Made by a program: the position numbers and the translations under genes. A stretch of DNA of 64,000 nucleotides from NCBI GenBank assembly GCA_015178975.1, contig WHVD01000244.1, positions 1 to 64,000 on the forward strand, in the 5' to 3' direction. The DNA is from Hysterangium stoloniferum. Lineage: Eukaryota > Basidiomycota > Agaricomycetes > Hysterangiales > Hysterangiaceae. A model generated the notes under the pieces. That model saw nothing but the letters and a program-made list of their open reading frames with translations. It did no database searches and was not told where the DNA came from. Below, in pieces: positions 23,865-35,871 of the stretch. Position 1 is the stretch's first letter, and each line of letters begins with the position of its first letter.

Positions 23865-25380
23865 ATATAGTAGTATTGTACTAAACTTTGGGATTCATGG
23901 CCTTGTTAGCCAAAACCGTTGTGTTTGTGTCGGCGATGAGTCTCACAATACTTACTATTAGATCTCAGATAGGTGTCCCCAAGTTCAATTATTGCAATGT
24001 GCAACCACTATAGTAAGAAGATGCACTTGAATGAAATGTTCTAGACGCTGTTATCCAGTGTTGAAAACACTTTCCTTAAGTGTACAAACACTGAAGGGTC
24101 AGCTCGCAGGACACGCAGAATACTGCAACTTCCCTACAATGGAATATAAATTTATAAACTCAAACTAAATGGCGATATATCTATCGCACATCTTGTCGGT
24201 GCCGAAGCACCATGGGCTTCGGAGACAGGTCAACCTTCGGTCTGTGCTAGGAACACCTGAAAGTAAACCATAATATTAATGCCTTCCCCACTGAGCACTT
24301 GGGTGCATCGGGGTACGCAGATGCACATAAGGTGTATGTGCGAGTTTTGGATCGTTCCATCTCACCCCATCCTATCATTCCCAGCGGACAATCTTGGGGC
24401 GACGTCCCTTCCTCCCGCTAAGTCCTGCCTTGACACTCAAATAGTGGTGGATGCGTCTCTTTAAACTCTCTTTAACACCTTTTTATTGTTTCTATTTGCT
24501 CTCTCTTCTCTTCTTTTACTCCCTTATTCTATTCCCCCCGCTTTCCTTTCGGAATCCACTCAGAATCGTACTAGCCTTCTTTGGATGAATGTGTATTCCC
24601 CCTGCCCTCCTACCCACAAACCCAACAACCACCCAGCTCTCGACCACGACGCTATGCTGTATTGTTAAAGGCCGAAAGCCGCAGACACCAAGTGTGGGGG
24701 AGGCGTTATTCGCTATGATAAATCTCTATTCCACCGTCCTGTCAGCCACGCTCCTCTCACAACCAACAACAACAACTTACTGACCCACTCGTACAGTCCC
24801 GCGAAAAGAAACGCCATATTAATGACCTCCTGGCATTCTACGAACTATCGCCGTACGCTACAACTATCACGCTCGTGAGTGGAAATATCCTTGAAGCGTT
24901 TGAGGGCGGAGGTGTCGGTAGCCGTTTCAGGAAAAAAAACAAATTTGGTAGATGGTTACATTGGGAAGAATTCAACGGAAGCTAAATGATTCTCCGGGCA
25001 CTCTTTCATGATAAGCTATACGCAAAAATATCTCTCCGGGGGGATGAAGTATACTCTATTTCGTTCTCTCCGGGCATGACCCAGTTGAGGATTGCCGGGG
25101 TTTGGGCGGGTGGCATGGCTGTTGTGCCCTCTCCTCATACGCCCCCACAGATAAAGAAAAAGAATAAATAAATTGGCATCTATAAATATATTGGGAGAAA
25201 ATTAAGATCGGCGTGGGTGTGGCAAGAGATGTGATTTAGTAATGAGTGTTTACATTTTATTTATAGAAATCTGATTGAGAGGAATAGTAGCAGCCCGCTG
25301 AATTACTAACTAAAACAGTGTTCCAGGGTACTTTAAGAATCCACCTCACACCGTCCCTCGCATCGATTGAAAGCGGTCAT
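23865..25380. other. Unit C remaining spacer, deletion junction and tail
   Basis: The AT-rich spacer continues to about 24275, then the deletion junction, then the shared tail (pyrimidine-rich 24470-24560 and the GAATGTGTATTCCCC block). No gene recognised. Confidence 0.5.
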
Positions 25381-26718
25381 TTCTTCGTGGCAGAGTTTTG
25401 GCTATAAAGTCGTGATCCTGAGGATTGAACAAAGATCTTGGTGAGAGGCTGAAAAGACAACTGTCGGCATGCTCAAATTTAGAATTTTGCACACTACAAA
25501 ACTCATCGTGCTCTACGCATCATTCTGGAGATAATCTTTGTGCGAAATCGTCAAACAAAAGTTGCATGATTTGATTGTTACATGTCGAGATGTTGAGCAG
25601 CGAGCGGTGAGCACAAATATGAGCAAAGGAATTACTGGGAAGTAACTACATCTGAAGCAATAGCAGTGATACACATAGTAGTATTATACTAAACTTTGGG
25701 ATTCATGGTCTTGTTAGCCAAAACCGGTGTGTTTGTGTCGACAATGAGTCTCAGAATATTTACTATTAGATCTCAGATAGGTGTCCCCAAGTATAATTAT
25801 TGCAATGTGCAACCAGTATAGTAAGATGCACTTGAATGAAATGTTCTAGATGCTGTTATCCAGTGTTGAAAACACTTTCCTTAAGTGTACAAACACTGAA
25901 GGAGAAGCTCGCAGGACACTCAGAACACTGCCACTTCCCTACAATGTAATATAAATTTATAAAATCAGCTAAATGGTGATATATCGCACATTTTGTCGGT
26001 GCATTTGGCTTCGGAGGGAGGTCAACCTTCGGTCTGTGCCAGGAACAGCTGCAAGTCAACCAGAATCTTAATCCCACCGACATGTTCGGAACTGAACATG
26101 CAGTTGCAATCGAAAATTATTAAGCCGTTGATTTTTTCAGATAAATCTATAATCCTCATTTTCAATCGACAAATGAATCTAGCCTTGCTTTTCCAGGTTG
26201 CAGAAGGATTCTTTACATTCGTAGAGCAGCCTTCCAGTGTGAAGAAGCTGCTCTGGACTGAAACTATCGTTTATTGGCGAGCGCTCCTTGAAACACACTG
26301 GTTCTCCCTGGGACGCCCGGAAATAGTAGTGCTTTCCTTGAATCGGCAGATGTAGCCCGGGATCGGGATTTCAAGGTCAAGGGCTGTTCGGCTAACGGGG
26401 TAATTCTATCTGTGACCATTGACAGGAAAATACAAGCTCCCACGACCATGCCCTATAACCAAGGACTGAACAGCCAATTATGTGAATATAAGATACCCGT
26501 CTAAATCCTCACCGTTTCTTGTCGCTGGTACACGCGTGTTATTATATTTACGATAATCCGTGATCTAGAAGAGGTGTCGACATTGGCACTCTCATGCTGG
26601 ACAAAGTCTTCCCACGCTAGGATCCGTTGTACACCTTTGCTTGCTTTTTCAAATCTGCCCGGGTACCCATGTTGCTCGCGATGCGAGGAACCTTGAGGTG
26701 TAAATGCATGACTTCATT

Positions 26719-27774
26719 TTATTTCATTTCCACTGGATCGGGATTTAGTCCCAAGTCTTCCCAAATCAATGTGTACACATTACCAACCACCTCATTCGCA
26801 AGTCTCTCATTAAGAATGAACTTCTGCACAAATCTCTTGATGGTCTCCTTACTGACGCCGCCTTCACCCCACGCCTTCGCCAGCTTCTCCCCCATTCTCG
26901 TTGCGATATTCATATAAGGTTAGGAGAAGCAGAAAGTCTGCATCGGGCTTAAGAAACCTACAAAAGGAATTTCCAGGTCCAACAGTCTCGATATCATCTC
27001 CCACACGTGCTCGGATTCAGAAAACACTGCCAAATGCGATCTATGGTGTTCAGAACACCGCAAGGACTTGAAATGAAGGAAGCAAGTAATCACTAATTAC
27101 AGACATGAACCAAAGAATGCTGCCCAGATTTCTCGAAGGCCATCTCTAACTGCGCATAGACTTTCGCATCAGAGCTCCTCCTGGATGGCATTGTAGTTAA
27201 GCGTGGCGTAGGGGTGGTACCCAGCTCAGCCGTGACTCCCGCCGGGGCAAGCGCAGGTGCGACCTTCAGCAGTTCATGTCCCGCCCCACTCACTGACCCT
27301 GTCCCTTTCAAGTATTCATTGCCCGCGGGGCGTGATGCGTTTGCACTGTCGCCCAATCCAATGTCAACTGTCCCCACTCCAACACAAAAGAAGTCCCGCC
27401 CGTCTTCGCGAACCATTCGTGAACAGCGCGTCCGTTAATGGGTTCGTATGCTTCGCAGCTAAGTGAGAGTGCACCTGATGCGAGGTGTAGGGAGCGTTAG
27501 CCCGAAGTTTCGTATGAACACAGAGATATTGAGCGCAATCCTTAGGGAGCGGCTACTTTTGTGGATTACCCATGGAATTCGGGATGGCGAGCGGGAATCT
27601 TGAGGGTGCCGTTCGTAGTCGTAGTGATCCGGCAAACCGGGCACTTTGATGATTAAGCCGCAGGAGGATCTGTAGACGTAGAGGTAAAGCAATATAAGAC
27701 ATCAGATACAATAAATATTCAGGTTCTGTTTTATTTCTTTTTCTCAAAAGGTGGACAGGGTACCTCAGCCGCAG
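26719..27774 (-). CDS. Putative gene 2, least damaged copy (unit D), unrecognised
   Basis: Protein-like minus-strand blocks, in transcript order: RSSCGLIIKVPGLPD near 27640-27690; FFCVGVGTVDIGLGDSANASRPAGN.. (27416-27093), rich in Ser, Thr, Ala and Pro; SESEHVWEMISRLLDLEIPF near 26990-27025; and MNIATRMGEKLAKAW..ETIKRFVQKFILNERLANEVV to a stop at 26719. Acceptor-like CACTTAG and CCATAG precede two blocks. Exon limits are not certain, and one proposed intron would be unusually short. No domain is recognised. E and F carry a stop in the last block (NK* and NE*), B is inverted, and F is split by a copia element, so at most this copy could be functional. Confidence 0.3.
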
Positions 27775-27849
27775 CACCCTCTAGATGGGAGATACAGTGA
27801 GAAGTAAATAAGATAAATCCTGAAGAGTAAAATTAACCGTACATTGGCG

Positions 27850-28197
27850 ATGACAAATGAGAAAGTTTCTCAGGTAGACTGGAGCACAAAGAGGACGGAC
27901 ACGCCGCCTATATTCAAACAAATAGCCTGGTACAGGCATCAAGACGAGATGTGCACGTTGCGGACCTTGATGGAGTCATTGGATGACGCAGGAGCGATGA
28001 TCCACGTATGCTTCGCGCTTTTGGAAGACGTTGCGCTAATTGCCAACGTCCCGTCCGAATGCGAAGCACGGGATGTCAGCTGGAACGGACTAATTCCGTT
28101 AGTACGTGTTCTTTGTAATGGGAATGTTTCCCCTTTTAAGCTCCGCCATCGTGGAGTCAGCTCCCGCCGCCTTTTGTCTCTTGCCACCATCGTCTGA
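27850..28197 (+). CDS. Short plus-strand ORF, 115 aa, unit D
   Basis: Starts MTNEKVSQVDWSTKR and continues through FKQIAWYRHQDEMCTLRTL to DDAGAMIHVCFALLEDVALI. The last ~38 codons are encoded by sequence found only in D (from 28082). Relatives in A and E are broken early. In F the frame stops after AAILYEQER. Product unrecognised, no signal peptide or membrane segment. It may be a fragment of an older gene rather than a working one. Confidence 0.3.
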   Translation: MTNEKVSQVDWSTKRTDTPPIFKQIAWYRHQDEMCTLRTLMESLDDAGAMIHVCFALLEDVALIANVPSECEARDVSWNGLIPLVRVLCNGNVSPFKLRHRGVSSRRLLSLATIV

Positions 28198-28445
28198 GTG
28201 GCCGGCCCTCAAGGATTGCCCAGGCTTTCCTTGAGTAATTTTCTTTTTCCCGCCATCCCACCCTTTCCTGCTCCTTTATTGCCCTAAAAGTCGTAGTTTA
28301 GATTGATTTTTCATGTATTTACTATTAGGTTGGCATGCTGTTGGGGCTCGCTCATCCCCATCAGCATGTTTTGCGCAATGGAGCCTGTGGCCCCTGGATT
28401 CGCGTCCACCGGGGGTCCACTCACCCAAACATGGACAAAGACAAA
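28082..28445. other. 364-bp segment found only in unit D
   Basis: From GTCAGCTGGAACGG to ACATGGACAAAGACAAAG this sequence has no counterpart in the other units seen here. It replaces the block equivalent to A about 6010-9175. It may be old flanking DNA or filler from a rearrangement. No terminal repeats or target duplication were seen. Confidence 0.7.
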
Positions 28446-29765
28446 GATGGGCTAAATTTTGGGTGCCTTGATACGAATCCTGGTGTTATTAGAAACCAAG
28501 GGGACGGCGGCAGATCCTCACAGTCGCAGTCATCGCAGTTCCAACAATGATAACACCAATCACATAGGTTCACCAACCCAATCTCTCTTTCTATCAACCA
28601 CAATCCATTCCAAGCTAAACTTTTTTAGACGGGGTTATTACACCTCTTTTTCAATATGCGCGTAGGCTGCGGGGTTTGCAGCTGCACGCTAGATGTGTAG
28701 ATGCATATACGAAGGAACAAGACACTCCTCGAACGTCCTTGTCCACCCCGAGTTAGATCGGGTATTGGACCTCCTCCTCCTCCATGTTTATCTATGCTCG
28801 CGGAGAATAGGATGGCAGTGGTAGCGCTATCTCCTTTTCCCTCCCTTTCCCGTCTGCGCATAATCGGTGGTTCGCATCCGTACGTGACGCAATTGTCCGA
28901 GTGCAGAGTCTTCGACCACGCCATTCCACCCTGAGCACTTGGGTGCATCGGGTACGCAGATGCACATGAGGTGTATGTGCGAGTTTTGGATCGTTCCATC
29001 TCACGCCATCCTATCACTCCCAGCGTACGATCTTGTGGCGACGTCCCTTCCTCCAGCTAAGTCCGTCCTGCCTTGACACTCGAATAGTGGTGGATATGTC
29101 TGTTTAAGCTCTCTTTAACACCTTTTTATTGTTTCTATTTACTCTCTCTTCTCTTCTTCTGATCCCTTATTCTATTCCCCCCGCTTTCCTTTCGGAATCC
29201 ACTCAGAATTGTACTAGCCTTCTTCTCTGGATGAATGTGTATTCCCCCTGCCCTCCTACCCACAAACCCAACAACCACCCAGCTTTCGACCCTGTCAAAC
29301 CACGACGCTATGCTGTGTTGTTGAAGGCCGAAAGCCGCAGACACCGAGTGTGGGGGAGGCGTGATTCGCTATGATAAAGCTCTATTCCACCGTCCTGTCA
29401 GCCACGCTCCTCTCACAACCAACACCAACAACTTACTGACCTACTCGTACAGTCCCGCGAAACAAAAACGCCATATTAATGACCTCCTGGCATCCTACGA
29501 ACTGTCGCCGTACGCTACAACTATCACGCTCGCGGGTGGAAATATCCTTCCAGCGTTTGAGGGCGGAGGTGTCGGTAGCCGTTTCAGGAAAAAAAACAAG
29601 TTTGGTAGATGGTCACATTGGGAAGAATTCAACGGAAGCTAAATTATTCTCCGGGCACTCTTTCATGATAAGCTATACCCAAAAATATCTCTCCGTCTGG
29701 GAGCGGACCAGGGTACTTTAAGAATCCACCTGACACCGTTCCTCGCATCGATTGAAAGCGGTCAT
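28446..29765. other. Unit D tail, no gene recognised
   Basis: Shared tail sequence as in A and E, shortened at about 29700 (CTGGGAGCGGACCAGGGTAC) relative to other units, leading directly into unit E. Confidence 0.5.
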
Positions 29766-30174
29766 TTCTTCGTGGCAGAGTCTTGGCTATAAAGTCGTGA
29801 TCCTGAGGATTGAACAAAGATCTTGGTGAGAGCCTGAAAAGACAATTGTTGGCATGGATTAGTGAGTGATTGTTGGTGACGGTCTGGCGGGGATGATAGA
29901 CTTTTAAGTGGGATCATTTGTAACGTTATCATCGTCCATAGATCCAATGCACTTTCCTCCGAGGCTAGTGTTCGCAATATGTTCACCGCTAGTCTAAAGA
30001 GGTTACAGGGATTATACAAAGCGAATGTATGCGCTCTTAAATTCCCCCAACTAAGTAGGTTCCTACAGCTATGGAATCCGCCTCCAGAGCGGGTTAGATA
30101 AAGGGGGACGATGCTACGCTACTCTTGGTTTGGTTGGGATATGTAGACGTTATCCGAAATGATTAAAAATCTAG

Positions 30175-32088
30175 TCAAATTGATAGTTCAGAAGGTGAAC
30201 TATATGTCTCTAACACTGATATCAAGCTCGCATTACACGCTATCGACACGCCCGTGAAAGGTGCGGCAATTACGCATAAAAAGGAACGAGCGATGAGAAG
30301 TAAACATTCAAGACGCTTAAGGTCAAGTGGATCGCTCATTGAGTCACGCATTGTTTTACAATGGTGAAGGAGACGCAGAAGAATGGCGATGCTATTGAGG
30401 CTGCGCACAGTGGTACACGCGGATTCGGGGTCGGAAGATACAGCTATCAGCTGCAGAGTAACCGAGATTATTCGTTCGCCAGACTCTAAGAGTGGCTCAT
30501 CTGGACTTGTTTGCGTCAAAATCAGACTGGTAGGAGAATTTCATGAGAGGAGGTAAGACAATACTGGAAGGTAAACATTGTAAACATACCGTAGGAGGGG
30601 CCCAATGAGCGAAGACACCACATTTAGCTGGCTGATGTGATCGGTGCGAAATGTGCTGTTAAAGAAGAACAGTTGCACGGCCCGGGTATCAGCGAACAGT
30701 GGATATGTGGAAGAATCAAAATGAAGTGTCAAGGATGCAATATTCAAGTTTATGTCGTCCACCATAGCCTCCAAAACAGCTCCAGCAATATCTCGAAACC
30801 ATGCATCTTGTTGGATGCAATTCATGAGAAGCAGTATACGCTCTTGATTATATCCATAAAAACGTCGTTGCTGGCGATTTTGTCTGTTTGGTCTTCGTCA
30901 GCAGAATGAAAAAGTGTGATGGCGGACCCACGGTTGTAACCAGAATTCAAAGTACCCTTTGATCGCAGTGAGCTCCTCTATGGTCAGCTGACGCACGTGA
31001 CAAATATTTTCCACAATATACGCAAGGCCGTCAATGGCAGTGGGATATTGGCTACCAAAGCCTGATAAATATCGGGCAAGTTGGACGATAAATGTTGATG
31101 TAACCTCATCTAAGTTGGTGTGCAGCGGTGATTCGATTACAGCATTATAAAGGGATGACGTGATTGCAGTTGACGTATTATTTGTATCTGTCCATGGAGT
31201 GCCGGGGCAAAGTATCAAGGCGAAACCCAAGCATGTCACAAGCTTTGCGTGACTTTTGTTGCTCCAGTTTAAAGCCGCCCAGCAGTTATGTAAGATCGAC
31301 ACGGCCCGTTCTCGAATTTGAGGCGGGTATGAGGGTCTGTGAAGACATAAGTATTTCGAGTGTAATCAATGATTGACGCCGAGTTACCCCTACCTACACA
31401 AATCAATGCTCTCTTGAATTAGACGTCCCAGTCTTGGGAGAGTCAAATACTTTTGTGAGAACCTGTCAAGCCGAGGCAATCTACGCGCAATTCGCTCATA
31501 CACCGTCAACTTTGCCATCAGCGAAGTTTTCTTTGCAATGTAAAGGACTTTCATCCCAATCCTTTCCAAACCAACTCCACCATAATACCCGAGTCCTATT
31601 TCAATACTTGTAGATGTGCCAACATCCTGTGAGGCCGCTCCCCAGTCATGACTGTGATATGGGCTCGGCTTGGATGTGGTGTCCGTGGGCCCCCCTGGCA
31701 TCGTAACAATAAGCGGTGGGTCATGGTAACTCGTTTCTCCTTGACACTGAAATGCACAGAATGTCATACAGACTACATGATAATAGCATTGTACGTTACT
31801 CACCAACTCGTCAACCCAAACCTTTACATGATTTGCAGACAATGGTATGTGCTGGCCATCATCGAGTGGCAGGTAACATATATCATGGCTGGGTTCATTA
31901 CAGCTCCATCGTTCTCGGAGCTTCAACCGGAATCTTTCTCTCATCCTCGTCTCAATGATCTTCTCCAGTTCCTCTGAGCTCAATACACCTGGGGAAATCA
32001 AAGGTGGGAACTCCTCAACATCTTCGAGGAGGGCTTCAGTCGTTGCCGAATCGTGATTCCGCAGACTCGCCTCGTTGAAAGTAGACAT
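30175..32088 (-). CDS. Four-exon family protein, 573 aa, unit E (intact)
   Basis: Unrecognised function; paralogue of the unit B protein. Exons are 32088-31394, 31336-30956, 30883-30590 and 30526-30175, total 1,722 nt, in frame. Introns are 57, 72 and 63 bp. Intron 2 is one base shorter than in B, C and F, so the only single-base indel seen here falls in an intron, which supports the splice model. The N-terminus starts MSTFNEASLRNHDS. The C-terminus (SPSELSI) is like B. It is likely expressed only if the shared 5' flank contains a promoter, which could not be identified. Confidence 0.75.
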
Positions 32089-32447
32089 TAGTGGGTAGCA
32101 GTCGTACTTACATTAGAAGGGGGTGCGGCGCTTTTATGCAGCAGTCAGTCGGAACAGCCTTGTGGCCGTGCCTACACAGGATTTACGGCAGTTCATCCCT
32201 GCCTTCGTAAACAAGGTGCCCTCGCCCCTCCCTCAACCATATAGGCTGCAGTGTACGAAGCTACCTTACTAGTTTCTTACGCCTTCCGCTGAAGGCTCAC
32301 AGCTTCTAATAATAGTTTGGTCGATTGTCACCCTCATAGAATAGTATTTCTGGTGGTCTTGAGCGTCAGAGTTGAAAGTAAAACCGCTGTTCTGTTTTTC
32401 GAGAATTGACATTGCCATGTATTAAAGGTAACCTTTAGGTTGAATTT
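32089..32447. other. Unit E 5' flank of family gene with local deletion
   Basis: Same flank as other units up to about 32420, where about 370 bp present in B (13612-13984) are missing. No gene. Confidence 0.5.
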
Positions 32448-32650
32448 ATATTGAGATACGAGCGTTGAAGGTATAGGCACCGGAACGAGTGGAGCCGCGC
32501 GTATGATACAATAGGTGATGCGGCTTAAGATGTGGTTTATGATGTATTCGATCCACTTAGTGGATAAACTCTATCCACTTGCACGATATATATATACGAG
32601 AATTAGCGTAAAGAATAATAACGAACAATCATTCTCACTCATTAATCTTC
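32448..32650. mobile_element. ~203-bp LTR-like insertion, AATTT direct repeat
   Basis: Unit E only. It is flanked by AATTT(A) at 32443-32448 and 32651-32656. It contains a TATA-rich box (ATATATATAC near 32590) and ends ..CTCATTAATCTTC. The ends are not clearly TG..CA, so the exact limits and class are uncertain. A solo LTR is the simplest reading. Confidence 0.6.
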
Positions 32651-33446
32651 AATTTAACAGTGTTGTTTTTACTGCATAAAATGAGTCATTTTAGGACAAC
32701 ATTAAAAGGAAACAATAGTTGAAAATTAGATAGACATTTGCAAGACTAAACCTATGGCATTTTATATCTAATTTAAGGAGTCCGTAACTCCCTTTTGTCT
32801 CGTGTTAATACATTAGTAATAACCTTTTATGGTACATCAATGAGCTATTTAATCAATGTATTTGAAATGTTTCTTAAATTTAGAATTTGGCACACTACAA
32901 AATTCATTGTGCGAAGTCGCAAAACAAAAGTTGCATGATTTGATTGTTACATGATAAGATGTTGAGCAGCGAGTGGTGAGCACAAATATGAGCAAAGGAA
33001 TTACCGGCAGGTAACTACATGTGAAGCGAGAACAGTGATATATAGTAGTATTATACTAAACTTTGGGATTCATGGTCTTGTTAGCCAAAACCGTTGTGTT
33101 TGTGTCGACGATGAGTGCCAGAATATTTACTATTAGATCTCAGATAGGTGTCCCCAAGTTCAATTATTGTAATGTGCAACCACTGTAGTAAGAAAATGCA
33201 CTTGAATGAAGTGTTCTAGATGCTGTTATCCGGTGTCGAAAACACTTTCCTTAAGTGTACAAACACTGAGGGGTCAGCTCGCAGGACACGCAGAATACTG
33301 CAACTTCCCTACAATGGAATATAAATTTATAAAATCAAGCTAAATGGCGATATATCTATCGCACATTTTGTCGGTGCCGAAACATGATTGGCTAGCGCCC
33401 ATTGAAACGCATACTCGGGTTCTCCCTGGGACGCCCACAAATATTC
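32651..33446. other. Unit E AT-rich spacer
   Basis: Homologous to the AT-rich spacer of the other units, with small deletions. No gene. Confidence 0.5.
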
Positions 33447-33671
33447 TGTTGGAATTACGAGTGTGACATAAGCTCGTCTCTTTGTTTCATTATTTCATTG
33501 TTTTTATTTTCTTTGTTCTATTCCTCTTTTGTTCTCTATTTTAGTATTCCTTTTGTTTTGCAGACTATATAAGTAGCCTAGAGTCCATGTATCTAGTCAT
33601 TCGTTTGCCTTACGGCCAAATAGACAAACGGAACCTTATTGCTCTCTGTTCTCGCGAGCTTAATTCTAACA
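33447..33671. mobile_element. Solo LTR, 225 bp, TSD TATTC
   Basis: Starts TGTTGGAATTACGAGTG and ends TTAATTCTAACA, giving imperfect terminal inverted repeats TGTTGGAATTA/TAATTCTAACA. TATTC flanks it at 33442-33446 and 33672-33676. It contains a TATA box (CTATATAAGTAG near 33566) and a pyrimidine-rich body. The site is empty in other units. Ends and 5-bp duplication are typical of fungal Ty1/copia LTRs. Confidence 0.92.
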
Positions 33672-34219
33672 TATTCATGCTTTCCTTGCATCGGCAGATG
33701 TAGCCCGGGATCGGGATTTCAAGGTCAAGGGCTGTTCGTCTTACCGGGAATTCTATCTGTGACCATTGACAGGAAAACTTCATAATGCAAACTCACACGA
33801 CCATGCCCAAGAACCAAGGACTGAACAGGCAATTGGGTGAATATAAGAAACCTTTTTAGATCCGCACTGTCTCTTGTCGCTGGTTCACGGCATATTATTA
33901 TATTTACAACGGTTCGTGATCTAGAAGAGGTGTCCACATTGGCATTTTCATGCTGGACAAAGTCTTCCCACGCTAGGATCCGCTGTACATCTTTGCTTAC
34001 TTCTTTAGATCCGCCCGGGCACCCATGTTGCTCGTGGTGCGAGGAACCTTGAGGTGTTTGTGCATGACTTAATTTTATTGTAAGACCCCACTAGGTGCCC
34101 TTAGAAAGATGATGTCTAGGATGAGTATGTACGGTAGTGCAAGTCTGCAATGTGCCTGCATAAAAATATAAATGCCAATTGATTGTAAGTAATACCGTAA
34201 TTAACCGATTTGGACCCAG

Positions 34220-35285
34220 TGTGCTCCCGAGTTCATTTCCACTGGATCGGGATTTAGTCCCAAGTCTTCCCGAATCAAAGTGTACACATTACCAACCACC
34301 TCATTCAGAAGTCATTTATTAAGAATGAACTTCTGCACAAATCTCTTGATAGTCTCCTTACTGACGCCGCCTTCACCCCACGCCTTCGCCAGCTCCTCCC
34401 CCATTCTCTTTGCGATATTCGTATAAGGGTCAGGAGAAGCAGAAAGTCTGCATCGGGCTTAAAAAAAAGAAACCTACAAAAGGAATTTCCAGGTCCAACA
34501 GTCTCGATATCATCGCCCACACGTGCTCGGATTCAGAAAACACTGCCAAATGCGATCTATGGTGTTCAGAACACCGCAAGGACTTGAAATGAAGGAAGCA
34601 AGTAATCACAGACATCAACCAAAGAATGCTTCCCGGATTTCTCGAAGGCCACAACTAAATGCGCATAGACTTTCGCATCAGAGCTACTCGTGGATGGCCT
34701 TGTAGTTGAGCGTGGCGTAGGGGTCGTACCCGCCTCAGCCGTGACTCCCGGGGCAAGCACAGGTGCGGCTTTCAGCATTTCATTTTCCGCCTCACTCACT
34801 GTCCCTGTCCCTTTCAAGTGTTCATTGCCCGCGGGGCGTGATGCGTTTGCGTTGTCGCCCAATCCAATGTCAACTGTCCCCACTCCAACACAAAAGAAGT
34901 CCCGCCCGTCTTCAGCAAACCATTCATGAACAGCGCGTGCGCTAATGGGTTCGTATGCTGCGCAGCTAAGTGAGAGTGCACCTGATGTGAGTTGTAGGGA
35001 GCGGCAGCCTGAAGTTTCGTATCAACACAGAGATATATTGAGCGTAATGCTTAGGGAGCGGTTACCTTTGTGGATTACCCATGGAATTTGGGATGGCGAG
35101 CGGGGATCTTGAGGGTGCCATTCGTAGTCGTAGTGATCCGGGAAACAGGGAATTTGATGATTGAGCCGCCGCAGGATCTGTAGACGTAGAGGTAAAGCAG
35201 TATAAGCCGTCAGATACAATAAATATTCAGGTTCTGTTTTATTTCTTTTTCTCAAAAGGTGGACAGGGTACCTCAGCCGCAGCAC
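34220..35285 (-). pseudogene. Gene 2 region, unit E (stop in last block)
   Basis: The minus-strand blocks match unit D. In transcript order: upstream block near 35100-35200; YEPISARAVHEWFAEDGRD and GVGTVDIGLGDNANASRPAG.. near 34600-34960, open to ..LLPSFQVLAVF; SESEHVWAMISRLLDLEIPF near 34490-34540; and KRMGEELAKAWGEGGVSKE. In the last block FVQKFILNK is followed by TGA. No domain is recognised and the gene is probably not functional here. Confidence 0.3.
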
Positions 35286-35358
35286 CCTCTAGATGGGAGA
35301 TACAGTGAGAAGTAAATAAGATAAATTCTCAAGAGCAAAATTAACCGTACATTGGCGA

Positions 35359-35690
35359 TGACAAGTGAGAAAGTTTCTCAGGTAGACTGGAGCACAAAGA
35401 GGACGGACATGCCGCCTATATTCAAACAGATAGCGTGGTACAGGCATCAAGACCAGAGGTGCACGTGGAATCATTAGACGACGTCGCAGCTATCCTATAC
35501 GAGCAGGAGCGATGATCCACGTTATGCTTCGCGCGTTTGGAAGATGTTATGGTAATTGCCAACGTCCCGTCCGAATGCGGAGCACGGGATTGTCAGCTCG
35601 GATCGCCAGACGATCATGCCGTCTAGCTTGCTTGCTTCAGCCGGTCTTAGTCAGGCCATGGATAACTATGCGACTCCCTCTTAACCCATT
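35359..35690 (+). pseudogene. Short plus-strand ORF remnant, unit E
   Basis: MTSEKVSQVDWSTKR is present at about 35359, but the frame closes after CTWNH because a 17-bp block encoding LRTLME is missing. Related to the open copy in D. Confidence 0.35.
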
Positions 35691-35871
35691 CCTCTGGCAA
35701 CCTTAGGATTTTCGTATTTGCAGCTATTTGTGCACCCTTGTACCCCATGCTCCCCCATAACCCCGGATTGTCCACGAAACGGTGTGGATTATCAGGGAAT
35801 CAACTATATCCACACGTTCAATGATTGGTCTTCAATAGGTTGATTTCAAGTCGCGCGCCCTTTCTAAGCCC

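Larger units (their letters stand above)
20224..25380. repeat. Segmental tandem-repeat unit C (internally deleted)
   Basis: This short copy keeps the family gene, the AT-rich spacer and the tail. At about 24280 it jumps from the sequence equivalent to A about 3900 to that equivalent to A about 9660 (CATAATATTAATGCC to CACTGAGCACTTGGG). The gene 2 region, short plus ORF and transcription-factor relic are therefore absent. The leading segment 20224-20598 has no gene. Confidence 0.93.
25381..29765. repeat. Segmental tandem-repeat unit D (family gene deleted)
   Basis: Only the first ~90 bp of the unit are present before a jump at about 25470 (GTCGGCATG to CTCAAATTTAG) to the equivalent of A about 3285. 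This removes the whole four-exon gene. A second replacement (28082-28445) removes the transcription-factor block. 25471-26718 is AT-rich spacer and short minus-strand ORFs without a supported gene. Confidence 0.93.

Noticed and set aside
28340..28440. tRNA-like segment in unit D
   Set aside because: GGATTCGCGTCC resembles a B box, but no acceptor stem or A box could be found.
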